Source: Kroppenstedtia eburnea (GTDB lineage: Bacteria; Bacillota; Bacilli; Thermoactinomycetales; DSM-45169). Taken from it: DNA of 64,000 nucleotides. A program made the translations under genes and the position numbers. The stretch is from assembly GCF_013282215.1 (NCBI RefSeq), contig NZ_CP048103.1, forward strand, positions 1,054,001 to 1,118,000. The letters are read 5' to 3'. Positions 55,731-63,275 of this stretch are shown one piece after another; position 1 is the first letter of the stretch; each line of letters begins with the position of its first letter. Under the pieces are notes generated by a model, which searched no databases, was not told the DNA's origin, and saw nothing but the letters and a program-made list of their open reading frames with translations.

Positions 55731-56261
55731 ATGATTCGCATCGAAGAGTTGGGGGAAGCGGGACTGGATCGGATGGGGGAAATCGATCGGTCGGAGGAGG
55801 TCACCTACCAATACCTGTTTCGGGAGGGAGCTCTGCACCGGGAGCGAATCGATGCCCAGGTTCCCACCTGGACCCCGGAGACGATCGAAAAGAATCGTCA
55901 CATGCTGCTTCCCATACTGAGAAAGGGCGGTCACTGTCTGGGCGCTCTTGCGGGGGACCGGCTGGCAGGGATGGCGGTTTTGGGAGGGGAGTGGCTCGGA
56001 GAGGAGCAGGATCAGTTGCAGATGGCCTTTCTTTATGTGAGCCGTGAATATCGGAGACAAGGGGTGGCCCGGAAACTGATGGATGAGATCTGCAGATTGG
56101 CCCGGGAAAAACAGGCGAACCAACTCTACATCTCGGCGACGGAAACCGACTCCGCCTTGGGGTTCTATTTTGCATACGGCTGCCGATTGGCCCCGGAGGT
56201 GGACAAGCGATTATACGCCCTGGAGCCCTTGGACATCCATCTGGTGAAAGATCTGAAATAG
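55731..56261 (+). CDS. GNAT-family acetyltransferase
   Basis: 176 residues. Central GNAT motif QMAFLYVSREYRRQGVARKLMDEICRLARE, then LYISATETDSALGFYFAYGCRLA. Substrate unknown; the C-terminal block resembles GNATs with an ADP-cyclase-like annotation in Bacillales, which says little about function. ATG 55731 follows GGGAGGGGG. Monocistronic, between two terminators. Confidence 0.82.
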   Translation: MIRIEELGEAGLDRMGEIDRSEEVTYQYLFREGALHRERIDAQVPTWTPETIEKNRHMLLPILRKGGHCLGALAGDRLAGMAVLGGEWLGEEQDQLQMAFLYVSREYRRQGVARKLMDEICRLAREKQANQLYISATETDSALGFYFAYGCRLAPEVDKRLYALEPLDIHLVKDLK

Positions 56262-56264
56262 ACG

Positions 56265-56307
56265 AACACCGGGCTGTGAGGGAAATCTCCGCCCGGTGTT
56301 TCTTTTT
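56265..56307 (+). terminator. Terminator between GNAT and ppiB
   Basis: AACACCGGGC / GCCCGGTGTT stem followed by TCTTTTT. The genes are convergent, so it may serve both. Confidence 0.8.
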
Positions 56308-56310
56308 GGA

Positions 56311-56748
56311 TTATTCCTCCCAGACCCGTACTTCTTTCATCCGGTCGCCGTTTTTCATGTTCAGGGCCACGTCCAGTCCCTGGGTCACTTTGCCGAAAAC
56401 AGTGTGGACTCCATCCAGATGAGGCTGGGCTTCATGGACGATGAAAAACTGGCAGGAGCCGGTGTCCCTGCCGGCGTGGGCCATGGAGAGGGCACCGGGT
56501 TCGTGACGGTGGGGGTTGTTTTCCGTTTCGCAGGCAATGGTGTAACCTGCATCCCCCCGTCCGTTCCCGAGGGGACACCCTCCCTGGCTGACAAATCCGG
56601 GAATGACGCGATGGAAGGTCAATCCGTTGTAAAACCCTTCATCAGCCAGCTTCCGGAAGTTGGCCACCGTGTTTGGTGCGGCGTCGGGGAAGAACTGGAT
56701 TTCGATCTTCCCGCCGTTTTCCATTTCGATGCTTCCTTTGACGGTCAT
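56311..56748 (-). CDS. ppiB: Peptidyl-prolyl cis-trans isomerase (cyclophilin)
   Basis: 145 residues, cytoplasmic cyclophilin B type with no signal peptide. The active-site block [15 protein letters not shown] carries the catalytic Arg, followed by GSCQFFIV and [20 protein letters not shown] 56748 follows GGGAGGC by 7-8 nt. Confidence 0.94.
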   Translation of the reverse strand: MTVKGSIEMENGGKIEIQFFPDAAPNTVANFRKLADEGFYNGLTFHRVIPGFVSQGGCPLGNGRGDAGYTIACETENNPHRHEPGALSMAHAGRDTGSCQFFIVHEAQPHLDGVHTVFGKVTQGLDVALNMKNGDRMKEVRVWEE

Positions 56749-56932
56749 GTTATTGCCTCCCTTCGATGGACTTCCCCATTGTATCACAGTCGGGTCGCAG
56801 ATGATTTCAGAAAAGCGGGGTGAAAGATTGACAATGCACTCCCGCGAATTTTCCGTTCAAACAATACCTTGCGAAGAAACCCGGGTACAGGGGGAGTGGG
56901 CCTTGTGTGCCCGGGTGGCCTTTTGTGGAATG

Positions 56933-56981
56933 GAAAAAAACAAACCCGGACACCAAGAGAAAGGCGGGTCCGGGTTTGTTT
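56933..56981 (-). terminator. Terminator of yjbC
   Basis: AACAAACCCGGAC / GTCCGGGTTTGTT stem; on the minus strand a run of seven T follows. It also faces the gap after ppiB. Confidence 0.85.
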
Positions 56982-56985
56982 CGGT

Positions 56986-57534
56986 TCAGTTGAGTACGGG
57001 CTCTTTCAGTTCCAGAACTTTGTCCGGATCTGCCTGGAGTCGGCCGTAATGCCGTTGGGAGCGGAAGTTGTGGATCTGGTCGCAAGCTTGGGCCATCATG
57101 TTCATGATCGACCTTTGTCCGATGGGCTTGGGACTCCAGTAATGGATGTTCAGGGTGAAGGTCTCCCCGTCTTCTGTTTCCCGTTCATAATGGACGCGAT
57201 CGGCCATTTTGAATCCATTTCTCCGATAGAAACGGACCCGTTTTTGGGTGTCGGCCACCTCAGGGTCGACAGGCTCCACTTCCAGCAGGATCGGTTTTCC
57301 TTTGGCCTTCAGTTTTTGGATCACCTGGCTTCCGACACCCTTGCTCCGCACCTTCTGTTTAACCAGCAGGTAATCCACAAAGACGAAGGAAGAGAATTCA
57401 CCGTACAGGACGAGGTAGTCTTCCGTTTCCTCTTTGTGGTACATGTCCTGGTCGTGGATCAGGTCACGCAGCTGGCCGTAGGCTTTCATTTCTTCCTCGG
57501 GAAAGTACTCGTTGAGACGGTTATACCAATTCAC
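56986..57534 (-). CDS. yjbC: YjbC-like GNAT protein
   Basis: 182 residues that match B. subtilis YjbC along the chain as I recall it: MNWYNRLNEYFPEEEMK at the start, the FVDYLLVKQKVRSKGVGSQVI acetyl-CoA loop, KPILLEVEPVDPEVADT and LNIHYWSPK. YjbC lies beside spx in Bacillus and is linked to thiol stress; no spx is adjacent here. GTG 57534 has AGGAGG 7 nt upstream. Confidence 0.85.
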   Translation of the reverse strand: MNWYNRLNEYFPEEEMKAYGQLRDLIHDQDMYHKEETEDYLVLYGEFSSFVFVDYLLVKQKVRSKGVGSQVIQKLKAKGKPILLEVEPVDPEVADTQKRVRFYRRNGFKMADRVHYERETEDGETFTLNIHYWSPKPIGQRSIMNMMAQACDQIHNFRSQRHYGRLQADPDKVLELKEPVLN

Positions 57535-57908
57535 AGAATGTCCTCCTGTTTAGTTTTTGCGGAGTCAAAAAGACCCGCCGACGACACAACTCTTACTTTA
57601 ACATACTTTGGGAAATTTCCCGGGAAAAGCGGTGGAATCCTTGATAATCAAGAGTTATTTGGGGTTGACAAGAAGCGTGTCGGATTTTGCCTCTCTGAAT
57701 CCTTTTCCTTTTTTCGAACAAATAAAACCCCATCATCACCCATGATGCTGATAAAAACCGAGGGGTTCCTCTGTGGAAGGGACCTCTCCGGAGTTGAGAA
57801 TGGGGTGGATCAACCACGGGTGGTTACCGATACGACAAAAAAGCCGAGAACTGTGGACAGGTTGTCGGCTTTGTCTGGTTCAAGCTTTTATGGTATGAAA
57901 GGAGAGAT
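57535..57908. other. 374-bp gap
   Basis: No gene seen. It contains the terminator at 57836-57872 and otherwise AT-rich sequence without repeats or clear promoter hexamers. Confidence 0.4.
57836..57872 (-). terminator. Terminator downstream of the DUF1259-like gene
   Basis: AAAGCCGA / TCGGCTTT stem with a 17-base loop; six T follow on the minus strand. Confidence 0.7.
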
Positions 57909-58298
57909 TTATTTTAAAATATTTAGAGCCTTTCTCAGTTTGATTGCAAATCGCACGGGATTTTCGACAGACTCCAAATGAAGGTACATCAGTCGGGGTT
58001 TTTCAAACAACCAGTGATTGTGAATGGCGGTTACCAAGAAACCTTGTCGGCGGGCCGCATCAATAAAACGTTGCACTTCACTTTGCAACAGAGTGATTTC
58101 TCCGGTATTTAATGTTCTCCCTTTTCGATCCAAGGATTGAATCACAATCTCGTGATCGGTTTCATAGTTTTTTCCCAGGATCTTTGCATGAAGCTTTCGT
58201 TCAACCATGATATTGCACGCTTTCCCGTTGGACATGCCTGTACCGCCAAGAATACGTGCCAACTGTTTGCAAAGTGCTTCTGAGATCTTCACATTCAT
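57909..58298 (-). CDS. DUF1259-like protein, single domain
   Basis: 129 residues. The block VTAIHNHWLFEKPRLMYLHLESVENPVRFAIKLRKAL is the signature of LppY/LpqO-type DUF1259 proteins, which usually have two such repeats in about 270 residues and often a signal peptide. Here there is one repeat and no signal, so the protein is a half-size cytoplasmic form. ATG 58298 is nearly on top of GGGGAGG; GTG 58292 has the better 7-nt spacing. Function unknown. Confidence 0.65.
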   Translation of the reverse strand: MNVKISEALCKQLARILGGTGMSNGKACNIMVERKLHAKILGKNYETDHEIVIQSLDRKGRTLNTGEITLLQSEVQRFIDAARRQGFLVTAIHNHWLFEKPRLMYLHLESVENPVRFAIKLRKALNILK

Positions 58299-58567
58299 GC
58301 CTCCCCATGTTTTTGTGATAGGATATGAGATTGATTGAATAAACGATCAGGCTGATGATCGGGGAGAGAAACACAAATCGGTAGTTTGCGATTTTCATAG
58401 GACTTAAAGCTGATTGTTCTAATGGTTGAGATGACCCGATTTTCTAAACCGAAATGGGTTGATGACAGGCGTGTAGACAGCCATGTTTCTTTACCCAATT
58501 TAAGCCGGCTTCTGTGTTTCTCTTGTTTTCTGACGATCCTTAAATAAGGAGTACCTTATGTACATCG

Positions 58568-58596
58568 AAACCCCCGCTTCTCCACAGCGGGGGTTT
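58568..58596 (-). terminator. Terminator of the SDR gene
   Basis: AAACCCCCGC / GCGGGGGTTT stem just past the stop; the T tract is short. Confidence 0.7.
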
Positions 58597-58600
58597 CTCT

Positions 58601-59359
58601 TCAAAAATTGGCCCGGGATTGGCCGCCGTCGACGGGGAGGGTGGTGCCGACGACCCAGGAGGCTTTGTCGGAGGCGAGGAAGAGGGCGACATGGGCCACT
58701 TCCTCCGGTTTGCCGAAGCGGCCTGCCGGGATTTCCCGGTGGACGAAGTCTTGGATTTGGTCGGGATTTTCCTCCAGGCGTTTTTGCCAGTTACCGGTGG
58801 GATGGAGGATGGAGCCGGGGGCGATGCCGTTGACCCGGACCCCGTGGGGGATGGCTTCATCGGCGAGGGCTTTGGTGAAGCTGATCACCGCCGCCTTGGC
58901 GTTGTTGTAGCTGACTTTTCCGCCGGATTCCCGGCCGTAGATGGAGGAGATGTTGAGGATGCAGCCGCTCTTTTTCTCCTTCATCACCTCGAATGCGAGC
59001 CGGCTGAAGTGGACAGTGGAGAAATAGTTGAGCTGCATTGCCTCTTCAAACAGATCCAGGTTGGTTTCCGCCACTGTTCCGCCGTTGCTGCCGCCGACGT
59101 TGTTCACCAGCACATCGATGGTGCCGAAATCCTCCAGCAGTTGTCGGAAGACCCGCTCCCGGTCTTCTTTTTGTGTGAAATCCCCTGCATAGACGGAGAC
59201 GCCACCCAGCTCTGCACTGGTTTCTTCCAGAGAGGCAGGGTTCCGGGCGGCGATGGCCACCCGGGCGCCTTCCTCTCTGAATGCTTTGGCGATCGCTTTG
59301 CCGATTCCTTTGGAACCCCCGGTGATGAACACGACACGGTTTTTCAAACCAAGGTCCAT
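58601..59359 (-). CDS. Short-chain dehydrogenase/reductase
   Basis: 252 residues, classical SDR. NAD(P) site TGGSKGIGKAIA near residues 14-25, NNVGGS, catalytic Ser in ISSIYGRESGG and Tyr-x3-Lys in SYNNAKAAV, then RVNGIAPGSI. Likely a 3-hydroxyacyl/3-oxoacyl-type reductase. ATG 59359 is only 6 bp after the stop of the membrane-protein gene, so the two form an operon divergent from paaR. By position it may act on an acyl-CoA or aldehyde linked to phenylacetate use. Confidence 0.9.
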   Translation of the reverse strand: MDLGLKNRVVFITGGSKGIGKAIAKAFREEGARVAIAARNPASLEETSAELGGVSVYAGDFTQKEDRERVFRQLLEDFGTIDVLVNNVGGSNGGTVAETNLDLFEEAMQLNYFSTVHFSRLAFEVMKEKKSGCILNISSIYGRESGGKVSYNNAKAAVISFTKALADEAIPHGVRVNGIAPGSILHPTGNWQKRLEENPDQIQDFVHREIPAGRFGKPEEVAHVALFLASDKASWVVGTTLPVDGGQSRANF

Positions 59360-59365
59360 CGAACA

Positions 59366-59977
59366 TCATCCTTTCATAGTTGTCTCTTGATGGGTGGAAT
59401 CGTGGAACTTAGAGTTTGGTAAAGGGGTAGGCAGATACCACCAAACGATCATGTAATAAAAGGGACTGGACAGACAGAATACCATGAGCGAGCCGAAGAA
59501 CGAGAGGGAAGTTTTTTCAATATCGATCGCTCCAAAAGCATAAGCAAAAACTGTAACCCAAAACAAGACCCCTAGGGTTAAGATGACATGAATCACAGTT
59601 TTCCAAAATCGAATTCGTTTCAGTCGGCAGAGAAAGGCGACATAGGATCCGACCATTCCGATGAGGGGCAAACCCCAGGCGAAGATAGAATCCGGAGCAA
59701 ACCATTCCTTGGTACTCCCGTAAAAAGTCAATCCAAACAGCAACGCCTGTCCAATGTAGATGGACCCATAGGGAAGCGACTTTCGTTGTACTTTTTGCTC
59801 CCTCGATTGTTGTTCCGTCCATTCCAAATAAGCTTTGCCGTAGCGCTTGGGAGTTTTGTGCGTTCTTTTGATAGGGATGAATTCTTCGATACGACCCCGA
59901 TAATCCAAAGGTTTACACTCCAGCGGACCCTCTTCCAGTGTCTCCGGATTAATAATCAGACCATTGACAACATTCAT
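59366..59977 (-). CDS. Unrecognised membrane protein divergent from paaR
   Basis: 203 residues. The first 75 or so are polar with many Lys/Glu/Arg; four hydrophobic segments follow (IYIGQALLFGLTFYG, FAWGLPLIGMVGSYVAFL, VIHVILTLGVLFWVTVFAYAF, LMVFCLSSPFYYMIVWWYL). No family recognised. ATG 59977 begins the protein just inside the paaR-side intergenic region, but I see no strong ribosome site, so the start is uncertain. It shares an operon with the SDR gene, and a perfect palindrome lies just upstream. Confidence 0.65.
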   Translation of the reverse strand: MNVVNGLIINPETLEEGPLECKPLDYRGRIEEFIPIKRTHKTPKRYGKAYLEWTEQQSREQKVQRKSLPYGSIYIGQALLFGLTFYGSTKEWFAPDSIFAWGLPLIGMVGSYVAFLCRLKRIRFWKTVIHVILTLGVLFWVTVFAYAFGAIDIEKTSLSFFGSLMVFCLSSPFYYMIVWWYLPTPLPNSKFHDSTHQETTMKG

Positions 59978-59992
59978 CTTGTTATGTACTCT

Positions 59993-60016
59993 AAAAACAA
60001 GCAAGCGCTTGTTTTT
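59993..60016. promoter_or_regulatory. Perfect palindromic operator between the paa operons
   Basis: AAAAACAAGC-AAGC-GCTTGTTTTT: two 10-bp arms in perfect inversion around four bases, midway between the divergent membrane-protein and paaR genes. This is the expected target of the PaaR TetR-type repressor, controlling both directions. Confidence 0.75.
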
Positions 60017-60037
60017 GATGGGTGAGGTGTTTGACGT

Positions 60038-60631
60038 ATGTCCCGAATCGGACGCAGGGAAAAGATTTTGGAAAAAGCCAGCCAACTGTTTCGCACCAAG
60101 GGATATCACGGGACGACGATCCGGGATATATCGGAAGCCAGCGGCATTCTCTCCGGGAGCTTGTACGCCCACATCAAGTCCAAGGAAGATCTGCTCTTCG
60201 AGATCACCGACCGGGGGGCGGAGCTGTTCCTCCGTTCCCTGCGGCCGGTGGTGATGAGCGAGGAGGATCCGGTGCTCAAATTGCGGAAGGGGTTGGTGGC
60301 CCACATCCGGGTGATCACGGAAAATCTGGAGGCGGCGACGGTCTTCTTTCATGAATGGAAGGCGCTTACAGAGGAGCGGCGCCGGATCATCCAGGCGAAA
60401 CGGGATGAGTATGAGGCGATGTGGGCGGAGTTGCTGAGCGAAGGGGTGAACAGAGGGAGCTTTCGACTGGCTGACGAAAAGTTTGCCCGTCTGCTGATCC
60501 TGTCGGCGGCCAACGGGCTGTACCAATGGTACAACCCGCAGGGAGATCTGTCACCGGAGGAGGTGGCGGACCGTTTTACCACCATCTTGCTGTCGGGCTT
60601 CACCGGCGGTGAAGGAGGCGAGAATCGATGA
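60038..60631 (+). CDS. paaR: TetR-family repressor of phenylacetate genes
   Basis: 197 residues. TetR helix-turn-helix at about 6-50 (REKILEKASQLFRTKGYHGTTIRDISEASG, SLYAHIKSKEDLLFEI) and a KstR2/PaaR-like ligand domain. ATG 60038 follows GGTGAGGTG. It overlaps paaA by 4 nt, so it is the first gene of the operon. In related systems phenylacetyl-CoA releases the repressor; that effector is assumed here. Confidence 0.87.
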   Translation: MSRIGRREKILEKASQLFRTKGYHGTTIRDISEASGILSGSLYAHIKSKEDLLFEITDRGAELFLRSLRPVVMSEEDPVLKLRKGLVAHIRVITENLEAATVFFHEWKALTEERRRIIQAKRDEYEAMWAELLSEGVNRGSFRLADEKFARLLILSAANGLYQWYNPQGDLSPEEVADRFTTILLSGFTGGEGGENR

Positions 60632-61566
60632 GCCTGGAGGAGCGCCATGCCCGCTTCATGGAGCGGATCCAGTGTGGCGAGAAGATCGAGGCGACGGACT
60701 GGATGCCTGAGGAATACCGGAAGTTGCTACTTAAATTGATCCATATGCACGGTGTCAGCGAGATCATGGGAGCCTTTCCGGAGAAAGAGTGGGTGCCCAA
60801 GGCTCCCACCCTGAAGCGGAAACTGGGCATTATGGCCAAGGTGCAGGATGAGATGGGCCACGGCCAGCTCCTGTTGCGGGTGGCGGAGGATCTGGCCGCC
60901 CCCCTGGGCAAGACCCGGGAGGATCTGATTGAGGACTTGATCGAAGGGCGGGTCAAATTTCACAATGTATTTCACATGGAGTCCCCCACCTGGGCCGATG
61001 CCGGGGTGATCGGCTGGCTGGTGGACGGGGCGGCGATCATCAATCAGGCGGCCCTGCTCACCACTTCCTACGGCCCTTATGCCCGGGTGTTGAAGCGGAT
61101 CTGTGCCGAGGAGAGCTTTCACATGCAACACGGGGAGAACATCATCCTCGCCCTGGCCGGAGGGACCCGGATGCAGCGACAGATGCTGCAGGAGGCGGTC
61201 AACCGCTGGTGGGAGTCGCTTCTCTTCTTCTTCGGGCCGGTGGAGGTGACGCCGGCGGCCCGGCGGATGATGGACTACAAGATCCGGACGAAGACCAATG
61301 AGGAACTCCGCCAACAGTTCTTCAACAAGTATGTGCCGCGGATCCGCTCCCTCGGGCTGACCATTCCCGACCCGGACCTCTCCTACGATGAAAAGGAAGG
61401 CAGATGGAACTTCACCCCGCCTGATTGGGGGAAGTTCGCTGAGATTGTGAAACACAACCGGGGACCCAAATCGGAGGAGCGGATCGGACTTCGGCGGTTC
61501 GCCCATGAAGAGCAGCGGTGGGTCCGGGAGGCGATGGTCCGTTCCCGGGAGTTGCAGACCGTGTGA
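60628..61566 (+). CDS. paaA: Phenylacetyl-CoA epoxidase, oxygenase subunit A
   Basis: 312 residues, ferritin-like di-iron protein. Carboxylate/His ligands appear in VQDEMGHGQLLLR and CAEESFHMQHGENI, with further Glu in the preceding helices. It forms the catalytic oxygenase with PaaC and epoxidises the ring of phenylacetyl-CoA. The ATG overlaps the paaR stop by 4 nt (ATGA). Confidence 0.95.
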   Translation: MSLEERHARFMERIQCGEKIEATDWMPEEYRKLLLKLIHMHGVSEIMGAFPEKEWVPKAPTLKRKLGIMAKVQDEMGHGQLLLRVAEDLAAPLGKTREDLIEDLIEGRVKFHNVFHMESPTWADAGVIGWLVDGAAIINQAALLTTSYGPYARVLKRICAEESFHMQHGENIILALAGGTRMQRQMLQEAVNRWWESLLFFFGPVEVTPAARRMMDYKIRTKTNEELRQQFFNKYVPRIRSLGLTIPDPDLSYDEKEGRWNFTPPDWGKFAEIVKHNRGPKSEERIGLRRFAHEEQRWVREAMVRSRELQTV

Positions 61567-61584
61567 CGGGGATAAAGGAGTGGG

Positions 61585-61974
61585 ATGGAGATGGAAGGCC
61601 AAAAAGCACGTGGGGAATACGACGTGTTTGAGGTGTTTGTCCAGAAAACCCAGGCAGACTTCCACGTCCATGTGGGGAGCGTGGTCGCTCCCTCCCCGGA
61701 TGTGGCCTTGCTGACTGCCCGGGAGAACTTTTTGCGAAGGGAGAAAGCCGTCAATCTCTGGATCGTCCCCCGGGGTGAGATTCATGCCACCCCTTATGAT
61801 GAGCCGGACTGGTTCGCCCGGGAGATGGATCGCAAGTACCGGGAAGTGGGCGGCTACTCGGAAAACGGACGACTCTGGAAAATGTACCGGGAACGGGCGT
61901 TGCACCTGGAGGATATCGTCCGGGATCTGGAAGAGACATCCTCCGGGGGCGGAGAGGGGGCGACAGGGGGATGA
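61585..61974 (+). CDS. paaB: Phenylacetyl-CoA epoxidase subunit B
   Basis: 129 residues. EYDVFEVFVQKTQADFHVHVGSVVAPSPDVALLTARENFLRRE is typical PaaB, a small bridging subunit of the PaaABC complex. ATG 61585 is 4 nt from AAAGGAG and ATG 61591 is 10 nt from it; either is possible. The stop overlaps paaC by 4 nt. Confidence 0.95.
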   Translation: MEMEGQKARGEYDVFEVFVQKTQADFHVHVGSVVAPSPDVALLTARENFLRREKAVNLWIVPRGEIHATPYDEPDWFAREMDRKYREVGGYSENGRLWKMYRERALHLEDIVRDLEETSSGGGEGATGG

Positions 61975-62765
61975 ACGTCGAACAGGCGGATCAGGCCCGG
62001 CAGGATCCCGGATACCGGAGGACGCTGGTGGAGTTGCTGTATCAGTTGGCCGACGATGAACTTTGTCTGGGGCACCGGGATTCGGAGTGGCTGGGATTGG
62101 CACCGGACATTGAAGGGGATGTCGCCTTCAGTTCCATCGCCCAGGATGAGGTGGGGCATGCCGCATTCCACCTGGAGCGGCTTCATGAGTTGGGGGAGCC
62201 GGATCCCGATTCCCTGGCCTTTGCCCGGGAGCCAACGGAGTGGCGGAATGCGGTGTTGGTGGAACGGCCCAACGGGGATTGGGCCAAGACGATTCTCCGC
62301 CATTTTCTCTATGATGTGTTTGACGACGTCCGGACCGAAGCGCTTCTCGCTTCCAGTTACCGTCCCTTGGCGCAAGGGATGGCCAAGATCCGGCGGGAGG
62401 AGCACTACCATCTGCTGCACCTGAAGATGTGGGTCATCCGCCTCGCCCGGGGGGGCGGGGAGGCCCGAAGACGGATGGAGCGGGCGTTGTCCGAGGTGTG
62501 GCCGGAAGTGGGCGGTCTGTTCTCCTGGGGGGAAAGGGAGGTGGAATTGCTCCGCCACGGACTGATCCCATGTGGGTCGGATGAGTTGATGCACCGTTGG
62601 GCAGAGCGGGTGAAACCGGTCTTTCGGGAGGCGGAGCTTCGCTGGCCGGGAATGCCGCCGGCACCGGAGTTGCAGGGACGGTCGGGTGAACATACCCAAG
62701 ACTTGGCGGAGATGATCAGGACCATGTCCGAAGTGTACACTTCAGACCCGGTGGCCCGTTGGTAG
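61971..62765 (+). CDS. paaC: Phenylacetyl-CoA epoxidase, subunit C
   Basis: 264 residues, structural di-iron-fold partner of PaaA. It retains DEVGHAAFHLERLHE and REEHYHLLHLKMW helices but is regarded in the family as the non-catalytic subunit. Overlaps paaB by 4 nt. About 10 nt separate its stop from the paaD start. Confidence 0.94.
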   Translation: MNVEQADQARQDPGYRRTLVELLYQLADDELCLGHRDSEWLGLAPDIEGDVAFSSIAQDEVGHAAFHLERLHELGEPDPDSLAFAREPTEWRNAVLVERPNGDWAKTILRHFLYDVFDDVRTEALLASSYRPLAQGMAKIRREEHYHLLHLKMWVIRLARGGGEARRRMERALSEVWPEVGGLFSWGEREVELLRHGLIPCGSDELMHRWAERVKPVFREAELRWPGMPPAPELQGRSGEHTQDLAEMIRTMSEVYTSDPVARW

Positions 62766-62776
62766 GGGGGATCCGA

Positions 62777-63256
62777 ATGAGAGAAACGATGGCACCTGTA
62801 TGGCGGGAGGCCCTGCAGGAGGTGAAGGATCCGGAGATCCCCGACCTCAGCATTGTGGAGTTGGGGATGGTGAACCGGGTGACAGAGGAGGCGGGGGAGG
62901 TACGGGTGGAGCTGACGCCCACCTTTGTCGGTTGCCCGGCCCTGGATTGGATCGCCGGCCAAGTGGAGGAACGGCTCTCCCAAGTGAAGGGAGTGTCCCG
63001 GGTGAGGGTCTCCTTTGTGATGGATCCGCCCTGGACCAGTGAACGCATCACACCGGAAGGCCGGGAAAAGCTGAAGAGTTTCGGGATCGCTCCGCCCCGG
63101 ACCAGGGAGGAGGATCCGTTGGATATTGTGCCGGAGTGTCCCTTCTGTGGTACCGAGGGGGGGGAGGTGCTCAATCTGTTCGGTCCCACGGCCTGCCGGT
63201 CCATTTTTTACTGCCGAAACTGTCGCCAGCCCTTTGAAGGGATGAAACCCATTTGA
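62777..63256 (+). CDS. paaD: Phenylacetate pathway Fe-S assembly protein PaaD
   Basis: 159 residues. N-terminal MIP18/DUF59 domain (VKDPEIPDLSIVELGMVNRV, and PTFVGCPALDWI with the conserved Cys) and a C-terminal zinc-ribbon (CPFC ... CRNC) ending in FEGMKPI, as usual for PaaD. It helps mature iron-sulfur or di-iron partners of the epoxidase. ATG 62777 follows GGGGGGA. A longer in-frame GTG at 62759 lies inside paaC. Confidence 0.94.
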   Translation: MRETMAPVWREALQEVKDPEIPDLSIVELGMVNRVTEEAGEVRVELTPTFVGCPALDWIAGQVEERLSQVKGVSRVRVSFVMDPPWTSERITPEGREKLKSFGIAPPRTREEDPLDIVPECPFCGTEGGEVLNLFGPTACRSIFYCRNCRQPFEGMKPI

Positions 63257-63275
63257 CCCGGGAGGAGGATCATTC

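Noticed and set aside
60727-62103. Long antisense open frame opposite paaA-paaC
   Set aside because: Overlaps three strongly conserved genes and has shadow-type composition.
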